Shown piece by piece: positions 1 through 6,696 of a stretch of 13,909 bases of DNA. Position 1 is the first letter of the stretch. Each line of letters begins with the position of its first letter. A model generated the notes under the pieces. It saw only the letters and a list, made by a program, of their open reading frames with translations. It was not told the origin of the DNA and did not search any database. Both the position numbers and the translations under genes were made by a program. This DNA is from Vicinamibacteria bacterium. Its GTDB lineage: Bacteria; Acidobacteriota; Vicinamibacteria; Vicinamibacterales; 2-12-FULL-66-21. The stretch lies in the NCBI GenBank assembly GCA_025937075.1, contig JAICSD010000062.1, forward strand, positions 1-13,909, in the 5' to 3' direction.

Positions 1-2052
1 CTCTTCCATCGTCCGGATGTTGCGCAGCGGAACGTCAGGCAACACGGCGGCAACCGCTGATTTGACGGCCGGGAGCACGCTGTAAGGCGGACCACTCGTC
101 CTGACCACCAATTCGCCGCCATACACGCGTGCTTGGGTCATCGGAACGTACGCTTCGGACCGTGGCTCGGTCTCGAGGCTCGTCTGGTGCACGTCGCCAA
201 CGACCCCCACTATCGTGCGGTTCTCCTTGTTGATGGTCACGACGCGGCCGATCGGACTCTCGCCGGGAAAGTATTTCCTGGCGGCCGATTCGTTGATGAT
301 CACGACGTTCGCGGCGTCTCTTCGATCGTTGCCGTCGAACAGGCGGCCGCTCCGCAGCGGAATGCGCAGCGCCGCATGGTAATCGGCCGTCACCTCCCGG
401 ATGCTGATCCCATCGTCGACGCTCTTCTCGAGTGTCTTGCCGGGAACGGCGATCGAAGTCACGCTCATGCTGCCGCCGAGGGGCATGCCGCCGGCGATCA
501 TGGACGCATGGACCACGCCGGGGACGTTGCTGATGCCCTCGACGACGCGCACGAGCGAAGGCGAGTTATCCGGCGGCGGCCGGACGTCCAGCCGCGGGGC
601 GACCATCGTCGTCAGCACGTTCTCCGGACTGAACCCGGGATCGATTCGCATCAGCGACGCGAAGCTGCCGATGAAGAGCGCTGCGCCGACGAGCAGCACG
701 ACCGCCAGCGCGACTTCGCCGACCACGAGCGCGCTCCGCAGGCGTCGACGTCCGGCGCCGGCACTGGTGCGGCCGCCTTCCTTCAACGTCTCCGACAGCA
801 CCGGGCGCGACAATTGAAGTGCGGGGACAATCCCGAAGAGAATGCCCGTCAGGAGCGACAACGCTGCCGCGACCGCGAGGACCCGCATGTCGAGCGAAAT
901 TGTCGCGACACGCGGGACGCCGGTGGGCATGGCGCTTCTGAGGACGCGGACCGCCCATGTCGCCACGACGATCGCGCATGCCGTTCCCAATGCCGACAGG
1001 GCGAGGCTCTCGATCAGCAGCTGTCGCACGAGGCGCCATCGAGCCGCCCCGAGCGCGGCGCGTATGCCGATCTCGCGCTCGCGCGCGCTCGAACGTGCGA
1101 GGAGGAGATTGGCGACGTTCGCACACGCAATCAGCAGCACGATCGCGACGGCGCCGAGCAGCATCAGCATCCATGAACGTGTCCGGGATCCCACGATGTG
1201 ATCGACGAGCGGCCGAACGCCTGCCCTGCTGTCCTTGTTCCACTCGGGATGCGCCCTTTCGAGCGCCGACGCGATTTGATCCATCTGCGCCGATGCCTGC
1301 TCGAGCGAGACTCCCGGCTCGAGGCGCGCGATGACCTGGAGATAGTAGCTGTGGGACTGCGGGTCGCGGATGCGCTGGTTCGCCGGGACCACGTACGGGA
1401 TCCAGATCTCGGGCGCCTGCGCGATGCCGTTGTTCGGGTAGGCGAAGCCTGGCGGCATCACTCCGATGACCTCATACCCGGTGCCCTTGTCCACGACGTC
1501 ATCCAGCGGAATCGTGCGGCCGATGATGCCCGGGTCGCTGCCGAACCGGCGCCGCCACAACCCATCGCTGAGAATCGCGACGTGATCGCGGCCCTCGATT
1601 TCGTTCGCGGCCGTGAACGGGCGACCGATCGCGGGCCGCACGCGCAGCACGTCGAAGAAACCGGCGGTCACACGTTGGGGCACGATGGACTCCGGTTCGG
1701 TGCCAGGCTCGTGAAGCGTCAGCCAGCCGCTCCCGATCGCCGCCATGGACTCGAACACGTGCTGCTGCGCCGCCCAGTCCATGTAGTTCTGCGGTGCGAC
1801 GGCGGACAGGGCATCCGGGTCGCGCGTATCCGCCGCGCGTGCGGCTGCCCCCTGACGCTGCGCGCGTCGCTCCCCGACAGCGACCAGACGATCGTGTTCG
1901 TCGAAGGGCAGACCTCGAAGCACGACGGCGTCGACGACGGAAAAAATCGCCGTCGTCGCGCCGATCCCGAGCATCAGGACGAGCAGTGCGGCAATGGTGA
2001 AGCCTTTCGATGCTCGCAGAGATCGGATCGCCGCCTTCAGATCGTCACGCAT
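1..2052 (-). CDS. ADOP/MacB-like FtsX-family permease, C-terminal end beyond the left edge
   Basis: The reverse strand is open from an ATG at 2052 to base 1 with no stop, giving 684 codons. The N-terminus (MRDDLKAAIRSLRASKG, then a membrane helix at about residues 18-41 with LGIGATTAIFSVV) is the classic start of MacB_PCD/FtsX permeases. A periplasmic domain follows (about 50-285), then an FtsX core with helices near 293-320, 347-372 and 390-412 and the motif ACANVANLLLARSSARE with IRAALGA. A further helix near 440-463 opens a second periplasmic domain. This duplicated plan is that of ADOP permeases, usually about 800 residues, so roughly 120 residues including the last FtsX core should lie to the left. 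A TGAGG box sits 5 nt before the ATG. The gene lies 33 bp downstream of the aldehyde dehydrogenase on the same strand and may be cotranscribed. No ATP-binding domain is present. The substrate is unknown. Confidence 0.9.
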   Translation of the reverse strand, partial: MRDDLKAAIRSLRASKGFTIAALLVLMLGIGATTAIFSVVDAVVLRGLPFDEHDRLVAVGERRAQRQGAAARAADTRDPDALSAVAPQNYMDWAAQQHVFESMAAIGSGWLTLHEPGTEPESIVPQRVTAGFFDVLRVRPAIGRPFTAANEIEGRDHVAILSDGLWRRRFGSDPGIIGRTIPLDDVVDKGTGYEVIGVMPPGFAYPNNGIAQAPEIWIPYVVPANQRIRDPQSHSYYLQVIARLEPGVSLEQASAQMDQIASALERAHPEWNKDSRAGVRPLVDHIVGSRTRSWMLMLLGAVAIVLLIACANVANLLLARSSAREREIGIRAALGAARWRLVRQLLIESLALSALGTACAIVVATWAVRVLRSAMPTGVPRVATISLDMRVLAVAAALSLLTGILFGIVPALQLSRPVLSETLKEGGRTSAGAGRRRLRSALVVGEVALAVVLLVGAALFIGSFASLMRIDPGFSPENVLTTMVAPRLDVRPPPDNSPSLVRVVEGISNVPGVVHASMIAGGMPLGGSMSVTSIAVPGKTLEKSVDDGISIREVTADYHAALRIPLRSGRLFDGNDRRDAANVVIINESAARKYFPGESPIGRVVTINKENRTIVGVVGDVHQTSLETEPRSEAYVPMTQARVYGGELVVRTSGPPYSVLPAVKSAVAAVLPDVPLRNIRTMEE

Positions 2053-2085
2053 TGGCGCCTCATGTGTCAGCCCGCTCGCTCGCGC

Positions 2086-3486
2086 TCATTCCGATGCTGC
2101 AGTTCGCTGAACCGGACGGACTTCCTTGACATGGACCGTCTTGATGTTCACGAATTCCTTGATGCCGTAGCTTCCGAGCTCGCGGCCGTACCCCGATTGC
2201 TTCACGCCGCCGAAGGGGAGACGCGGATCGGACGCGACGAAGCCATTGACGACGACGGTGCCGGCTTCGAGTGCCGACGCCACCCGCTCGCCGCGCGCGA
2301 GATCCTGCGTGAACACCGCGGCGCCGAGCCCGAAGATTGTATCGTTGGCGATCCTGATGGCGTCCGCCTCCTCCTTCGCGGCGATGATGGCCGCGACTGG
2401 CCCGAAGATCTCGTCATCATAGGCGGGCATCCCGGGCGCGACATCCGCGAGAACGGTGGGCGGATAGAACGCACCATCGCCCGCTGGAACCTCACCACCG
2501 AGCAGGCATTTCGCGCCGCGCGCGATGGATACGCCGACCTGCTCGTGCACGCTGTCGCGCAGATCGCGACGGGCGAGCGGCCCCACATCGGTGCCATCGG
2601 CCAGCGGATCTCCCGTCTTCTTCTCCTTCATCAAGGCAACGAAGCGGTTGGTGAACGCCTCGCGCACGCGATCGACCACGATGAATCGCTTGGCGGCGAT
2701 GCAGCTCTGGCCGCTGTTGATGAGGCGCGCCTCGACGCAGGTGCGCGCGGCGCTCTCCAGATCGGCGTCGTCCAGAACGATGTAGGGATCCGATCCGCCC
2801 AGCTCGAGGACCGTTTTCTTCAGGACGGCGCCGGCTTCTGCCGCGACCGCCTTGCCCGCGGGCGTGCTGCCCGTCAGCGTCACCGCTCTGACGAGCGGGT
2901 GTTCGATGATTGCCTGAACCTGCGGGTTGCCGATCAGCAGCGTGCGAAACGTGCCGCGCGGACAGCCCGCCTGCATCAGGATCTCTTCGATGACGAGCGC
3001 GCAGCCGGGCACGTTGGACGCGTGCTTCAGGATGCCGACGTTGCCGGCCATCAGGGCGGGCGCGGCGAACCGGAAGACCTGCCAGAGCGGGAAATTCCAC
3101 GGCATGATCGCAAGCACGACGCCCAGCGGCTGGAACGCAACGTAGGCCTTCGAGCCATCTGAATTCATCGCCTCGGGCGCGAGCTGCGCTTCAGCGTTGT
3201 CCGCGTAATACTCGCAGGCCCAGGCGCACTTCTCGGCTTCCGAGACTCCTTGCTTCAGCGGCTTGCCCATCTCGAGCGCCATCAACCGCCCGAGCTCGTC
3301 CTTGCGATCGCGCAGGATTGCAGCGGCGCGCCTCATGCGCGCGGCGCGATCCGCGAATGACGTCGTGCGCCAGGTCTTCCACGCTGCGTGCGCTTGCGCG
3401 ACGCCGTCCGCGGCCTCGGCGGGAGCCAGCTCGGCGTACGTCCGAATCGGCTGTCCTGTGGCGGGGTTCACTGACGTGATGGACAC
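2086..3486 (-). CDS. NAD(P)-dependent aldehyde dehydrogenase, succinate-semialdehyde (Sad/GabD-like) type
   Basis: Oxidises an aldehyde to its acid with NAD(P)+ in the cytoplasm. The 466-residue product has the full aldehyde dehydrogenase signature: PWNFPLW with Asn131, a cofactor-site GSTPAG at about 206-211, the general base Glu228 in ELGGSDP, and the nucleophile Cys262 in NSGQSCIAAKR. The C-terminus carries PFGGVKQSGYGRELG. Stretches such as LAIMPWNFPLWQV, ELGGSDP and VNGFVASD resemble E. coli Sad (YneI) as I recall it, and the length also fits (462 residues there). Succinate semialdehyde is therefore the best guess, but other aldehydes are possible. I chose the GTG at 3486 because an exact AAGGAG box lies 7 nt upstream; the frame continues to an ATG at 3561, but that 25-residue extension is not family-like. 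It is divergent from the PoxB-like gene and 33 bp upstream of the left permease. Confidence 0.93.
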   Translation of the reverse strand: MSITSVNPATGQPIRTYAELAPAEAADGVAQAHAAWKTWRTTSFADRAARMRRAAAILRDRKDELGRLMALEMGKPLKQGVSEAEKCAWACEYYADNAEAQLAPEAMNSDGSKAYVAFQPLGVVLAIMPWNFPLWQVFRFAAPALMAGNVGILKHASNVPGCALVIEEILMQAGCPRGTFRTLLIGNPQVQAIIEHPLVRAVTLTGSTPAGKAVAAEAGAVLKKTVLELGGSDPYIVLDDADLESAARTCVEARLINSGQSCIAAKRFIVVDRVREAFTNRFVALMKEKKTGDPLADGTDVGPLARRDLRDSVHEQVGVSIARGAKCLLGGEVPAGDGAFYPPTVLADVAPGMPAYDDEIFGPVAAIIAAKEEADAIRIANDTIFGLGAAVFTQDLARGERVASALEAGTVVVNGFVASDPRLPFGGVKQSGYGRELGSYGIKEFVNIKTVHVKEVRPVQRTAASE

Positions 3487-3490
3487 GATC

Positions 3491-3501
3491 CCTCTCCTTC
3501 C
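3491..3501 (-). promoter_or_regulatory. Strong Shine-Dalgarno that fixes the GTG start of the aldehyde dehydrogenase
   Basis: Read on the minus strand this is GGAAGGAGAGG. Its AAGGAG core is separated by 7 nt from the GTG at 3486-3484. The match and spacing are close to ideal, and the residues that follow (VSITSVNPATGQP) are where aldehyde dehydrogenases of this type begin, so this site decides the start. Confidence 0.8.
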
Positions 3502-3522
3502 GAACACCCTGGCGAGATCGAG

Positions 3523-3528
3523 ATCATA
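3523..3528 (-). promoter_or_regulatory. Possible -10 element for the aldehyde dehydrogenase gene
   Basis: On the minus strand this reads TATGAT, five of six bases matching the sigma-70 -10 consensus. It lies about 37 nt before the GTG start, inside the divergent intergenic region. I see no good -35 box 16-18 nt further upstream, so the call is weak. Confidence 0.25.
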
Positions 3529-3663
3529 GGTGCAATCCGCCGCGCTCCGCAGCTGGACCATTCACGACACGAGCTGTCGGGTTTCACTCGCCTTCATCGG
3601 CAATTCTCTTCCGCGCCGCGACAGCCAAGCGGAACAACCCTTGAATTGAAATCGACGGAGCAT

Positions 3664-3683
3664 CTTCCGCCTGAAGGCGGAAG
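3664..3683 (+). repeat. Perfect hairpin (8-bp arms, TGAA loop) in the leader of the PoxB-like gene
   Basis: Arms CTTCCGCC (3664-3671) and GGCGGAAG (3676-3683) are exact reverse complements around a TGAA loop. The hairpin lies in the 221-bp divergent region, 9 nt before the GAGGTG ribosome-binding site of the downstream gene. No T-run follows, so it does not look like a terminator. It resembles dispersed extragenic palindromes that I recall from acidobacterial genomes, but only one copy is visible here, so the repeat status cannot be confirmed. The rest of 3487-3707 shows nothing I can name apart from the possible -10 and the Shine-Dalgarno sites. Confidence 0.6.
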
Positions 3684-3707
3684 GCCCATCGTGAGGTGTA
3701 GACGAAC

Positions 3708-5498
3708 ATGGCTGAGACGACTGCTGATTTCCTGCTGGAGCGCCTCGGCGCCTGGGGCATCCGGCGCATCTACGGATATCCCGGCGACGGCATCAACGGC
3801 ATCCTCGGCGCGCTCGATCGCGCGAAGGACCGCATGCACTTCGTGCAGGTCCGGCACGAGGAGATGGCTGCGTTCATGGCCTGCGCGCACGCGAAGTTCA
3901 CGGGCGAAGTCGGCGTGTGCATGGCGACATCCGGGCCCGGCGCGATTCACCTGCTGAACGGCCTCTACGACGCGAAGATGGATCACCAGCCCGTCGTCGC
4001 GATCGTCGGGCAGTCCGCCCGGGCCGCGCTCGGCGGCGACTTCCAGCAGGAAGTCGATCTCATTTCGCTCTTCAAGGACGTGGCGCGCGAGTACGTGCAC
4101 ATGGCGTCCACGCCGGAACAGATCCGCCATCTCGTCGACCGCGCCGTCCGGATTGCGAAGGTTGAACGCACGGTCACGTGCATCATCCTGCCGAACGACG
4201 TCCAGGAGCTCGACGCGGTCAAGGAACCGCCGCTGGTGCACTCGTCGGTTCACTCCAGCATCGGCGTCGCGTCGCCATTCATCATCCCGCACGACGACGA
4301 CCTGCGGCACGCGGCGGACATTCTCAACAGCGGCAGTCGCGTGGCCATGCTCGTCGGGGCGGGTGCGCTGCACGCCGCCGACGAGGTGCGCGAGGTCGCC
4401 GACGTCCTGAGTGCGGGGGTCGCGAAAGCGCTGCTTGGCAAGGCGGTGCTGCCGGACGATCTGCCGTTCGTCACCGGCGCTATCGGGCTGCTGGGCACGA
4501 AGCCGAGCTGGGACATGATGATGTCCTGCGATACCCTCCTGATGGTCGGCACGAACTTCCCGTACTCGGAGTTCCTGCCGAGACCGGGCCAGGCGCGCGG
4601 CATTCAGATCGACATCGACGGACGGCTGCTCGGTATCCGATATGCCACCGAGTTGAACCTCATCGGAGACGCCGCGGAGACGCTGCGCGTGCTGATTCCG
4701 TACCTCGAGCGAAAGACCGACCGCTCCTGGCGCGATCAGATCGAGAAGAACATTGCTGAGTGGTGGAGGGTGCTCGAGGCTCGCGCGATGAACGACGCGA
4801 ACCCGATCAATCCTCAGCGCGTGTTCTGGGAACTCTCCTCCCGACTGCCGGACAACTGCATCCTCTCATCGGACTCGGGTTCGTCCGCGAACTGGTACGC
4901 GCGGGACGTGAAGATTCGCCGCGGGATGATGGCGTCGCTCTCGGGCTCGCTGGCGACGATGGGGCCTGGCGTGCCGTACGCGATCGCGGCGAAATTCGCG
5001 TTTCCCGATCGCGTCGCGATCGCGCTCGTCGGCGACGGGGCGATGCAGATGAACGGCATCAACGAGCTCATCACCGCGTCGCGCTACTGGCGCGAGTGGA
5101 GCGACCCGCGCATGGTCGTCCTCGTCCTGAACAATCGGGATCTGAATCAGGTGACGTGGGAGCAGCGGGCACTCGCGGGCGATCCTCGCTTCCCGGGATC
5201 GCAGAGCCTGCCGGACTTCCCGTACGCACGCTACGCAGAGGATCTCGGCTTCCTCGGAATCCGCGTCGACCGGCCCGAGGAGATCGGGCCCGCATGGGAT
5301 CGCGTTCTCTCGGCCGACCGTCCGGCGCTGCTCGAGGCGATCACCGATCCGAACGTGCCGCCGCTGCCGCCGCACATCTCGCTCGAGCAGGCAAAGCACT
5401 TCGCCTCGTCGGTGATGGCCGGCGACGCCGACTCGCTCGGCTTCATCAAGCAGACGATCAAGGATGCGGCCGAGAGTTATCTACCGCACAAGCGGTGA
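3708..5498 (+). CDS. PoxB-like thiamine-diphosphate-dependent 2-oxoacid decarboxylase/oxidase
   Basis: A 596-residue member of the thiamine-diphosphate family with three domains: an N-terminal pyrimidine-binding domain with the catalytic glutamate Glu51 (VRHEEMAAF), a central domain of the kind that holds FAD in pyruvate oxidase (VGTNFPYSEFLPRPG, IQIDIDG), and a C-terminal pyrophosphate domain with GDG at 442-444 and NN at 475-476. As I recall E. coli PoxB, the matches include HEE in the active site, GTxFPYxxF, and PPxIxLEQAKxF before a C-terminal helix, which in PoxB binds the membrane. Pyruvate oxidase (pyruvate -> acetate + CO2, electrons to quinone) is the closest named activity, but the substrate may be another 2-oxoacid. 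An in-frame stop at 3699-3701 makes this ATG the first available, with GAGGTG 9 nt upstream. First gene of a probable operon with the next two. The spacing from GDG to NN is a few residues longer than usual. Confidence 0.88.
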   Translation: MAETTADFLLERLGAWGIRRIYGYPGDGINGILGALDRAKDRMHFVQVRHEEMAAFMACAHAKFTGEVGVCMATSGPGAIHLLNGLYDAKMDHQPVVAIVGQSARAALGGDFQQEVDLISLFKDVAREYVHMASTPEQIRHLVDRAVRIAKVERTVTCIILPNDVQELDAVKEPPLVHSSVHSSIGVASPFIIPHDDDLRHAADILNSGSRVAMLVGAGALHAADEVREVADVLSAGVAKALLGKAVLPDDLPFVTGAIGLLGTKPSWDMMMSCDTLLMVGTNFPYSEFLPRPGQARGIQIDIDGRLLGIRYATELNLIGDAAETLRVLIPYLERKTDRSWRDQIEKNIAEWWRVLEARAMNDANPINPQRVFWELSSRLPDNCILSSDSGSSANWYARDVKIRRGMMASLSGSLATMGPGVPYAIAAKFAFPDRVAIALVGDGAMQMNGINELITASRYWREWSDPRMVVLVLNNRDLNQVTWEQRALAGDPRFPGSQSLPDFPYARYAEDLGFLGIRVDRPEEIGPAWDRVLSADRPALLEAITDPNVPPLPPHISLEQAKHFASSVMAGDADSLGFIKQTIKDAAESYLPHKR

Positions 5499-5499
5499 C

Positions 5500-5552
5500 G
5501 GAGGTTGGAGGTTGGGCGCCTGCGGCCCGAGCGAGGCGACGGACGTGCCTCG
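5500..5552 (+). other. Intercistronic segment with a tandem GGAGGTT repeat and a small hairpin
   Basis: Between the PoxB-like stop and the next start lie two tandem copies of GGAGGTT (5500-5506 and 5507-5513). They are followed by a 6-bp hairpin, CGAGGC (5532-5537) and GCCTCG (5547-5552), with a 9-nt loop. The second arm touches the first base of the ribosome-binding site of the next gene. No poly-T tract is present, so transcription probably continues through. Any regulatory role is speculative. Confidence 0.35.
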
Positions 5553-5560
5553 GAGGAGAG
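5552..5560 (+). promoter_or_regulatory. Shine-Dalgarno that supports a TTG start for the enolase-superfamily gene
   Basis: GGAGGAGAG ends 7 nt before the TTG at 5568-5570, whose reading frame opens the racemase-like protein. There is no ATG near this point in the frame. A second in-frame TTG at 5505 would overlap the tandem GGAGGTT repeat and add 21 residues without family resemblance. Confidence 0.65.
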
Positions 5561-5567
5561 AGCCACA

Positions 5568-6686
5568 TTGCAGGTTAGCAGCCGTACGCCGACTCGCGCC
5601 GAAACGCCGGTCGCACGATTAGAAGTACACGCGTACACGATCCCGACCGACGCGCACGAGTCGGACGGCACCTTCGAGTGGGATGCGACGACGATGATCG
5701 TCGTGCACGCAGAAGGGGGCAACGCGACGGGCGTCGGATACACGTACTCCGATCAATCAGCGGCACGTCTCATCAGCCGCGTACTCTCGGAGCGGCTGAG
5801 CGGCGCCGACGCCATGGACGTCGAAGCCTCTTACGACTCGATGGTGCAGGCGGTGCGAAATCTGGGACAGCAAGGAATCGCCGCGACGGCGATCTCCGCG
5901 ATCGACATCGCGCTGTGGGATCTGAAGGCGCATCTGCTGCAGGTGCCGCTGATCTCGCTCTTGGGCGCCGCGCGCGACGCGATACCCGTCTACGGCAGCG
6001 GCGGCTTCACGTCGTACTCGATCGACAGGCTCCAGGATCAGCTCGGCGGGTGGGCCCAAAGCGGGATACCGGCCGTCAAGATGAAGATCGGCCGCGACGC
6101 TGCCGCGGATCGGGAGCGCGTCCACGCCGCCCGCGCGGCAATCGGACCAGACGTCGACCTGTTCGTCGACGCCAACGGCGCGTACGACCGGAAGCTGGCG
6201 TTGAGCCAGGCAGAACGCTTCGCGGCCGACGACGTACGCTGGTTCGAGGAGCCCGTGTCGTCGGACGATCTCGACGGCCTCCGGCTGCTTCGCGATCGCG
6301 CACCGGCCTGCATGGACATCGCCGCCGGCGAGTATGGCTACGACCTCCAGTACTTCCGCCGGATGCTCCAGGCCGGCGCGGTGGACGTGCTGCAGGCGGA
6401 TGCGACGCGGTGCTGCGGCGTGACCGGTTTCCTCCGTGCGGCGGCGCTCTGTGACGCGTGGGGGCTGCCGCTCTCGGCGCACACCGCGCCGAGCGTGCAC
6501 GCACATCTCTGCTGCGCCGCCGCGCGCACCAGGCATCTCGAATACTTCCACGACCACGCGCGAATCGAGGGGATGCTCTTCGAGGGAGCGCTGCAGCCGA
6601 TTGATGGCACGCTGCGGCCGGATCGATCGCGTCCCGGCCTTGGCGTTGAATTCAAGCGCACCGATGCGGCGCGATTCGCCCTCTGA
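5568..6686 (+). CDS. Enolase superfamily enzyme, mandelate racemase subgroup
   Basis: Enzymes of this fold remove the alpha proton of a carboxylate bound to Mg2+, giving racemisation or dehydration, mainly of hydroxy or sugar acids. The 372-residue product has a capping domain (about 15-130) and a barrel domain. Counting from the TTG start, the KxK base is Lys171/Lys173 (AVKMKIG), the metal ligands are Asp201 (FVDANG), Glu227 (WFEEP) and Glu255 (AAGEYG), the Asp-His dyad is Asp278 (LQADATRC) and His305 (LSAHTAPS), and a further acid is Glu325 (HLEYF). Several spacings (Asp201 to Glu227 = 26, Asp278 to His305 = 27, His305 to Glu325 = 20) equal those of mandelate racemase as I recall it, so catalysis through both bases is plausible. 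The substrate is undetermined; an acid-sugar dehydratase is the main alternative. It sits 69 bp after the PoxB-like gene and 10 bp before the FAD/Fe-S gene. Confidence 0.9.
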   Translation: MQVSSRTPTRAETPVARLEVHAYTIPTDAHESDGTFEWDATTMIVVHAEGGNATGVGYTYSDQSAARLISRVLSERLSGADAMDVEASYDSMVQAVRNLGQQGIAATAISAIDIALWDLKAHLLQVPLISLLGAARDAIPVYGSGGFTSYSIDRLQDQLGGWAQSGIPAVKMKIGRDAAADRERVHAARAAIGPDVDLFVDANGAYDRKLALSQAERFAADDVRWFEEPVSSDDLDGLRLLRDRAPACMDIAAGEYGYDLQYFRRMLQAGAVDVLQADATRCCGVTGFLRAAALCDAWGLPLSAHTAPSVHAHLCCAAARTRHLEYFHDHARIEGMLFEGALQPIDGTLRPDRSRPGLGVEFKRTDAARFAL

Positions 6687-6696
6687 GAAGCCACTG

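Noticed and set aside
133..1176. A 347-codon plus-strand open frame
   Set aside because: It is antisense to the left permease and has low-complexity Arg/His/Asp-rich composition without recognisable motifs.
566..1243. A 225-codon minus-strand open frame
   Set aside because: It lies within the left permease in a different frame, is Arg-rich and has no membrane helices, unlike the real gene there.
2053..2085. A separate promoter or terminator between the aldehyde dehydrogenase and the left permease
   Set aside because: The 33-bp gap holds only a ribosome-binding site, with no hairpin or promoter-like boxes.
1198..3162. A 654-codon open frame on the plus strand
   Set aside because: It lies opposite the permease and the aldehyde dehydrogenase, crosses both genes and the gap between them, and has an Arg/Asp/His-rich composition with no domain. 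This is typical of antisense frames in GC-rich DNA.
3594..4373. A 259-codon minus-strand open frame facing the PoxB-like gene
   Set aside because: It is antisense to a clearly conserved enzyme and starts inside it; the composition is that of a shadow frame.
6436..6696. An upstream extension of the FAD/Fe-S dehydrogenase frame
   Set aside because: It lies inside the racemase-like gene in another frame, is Arg/Ser-rich, and is replaced by a good start at 6697 with a ribosome-binding site.
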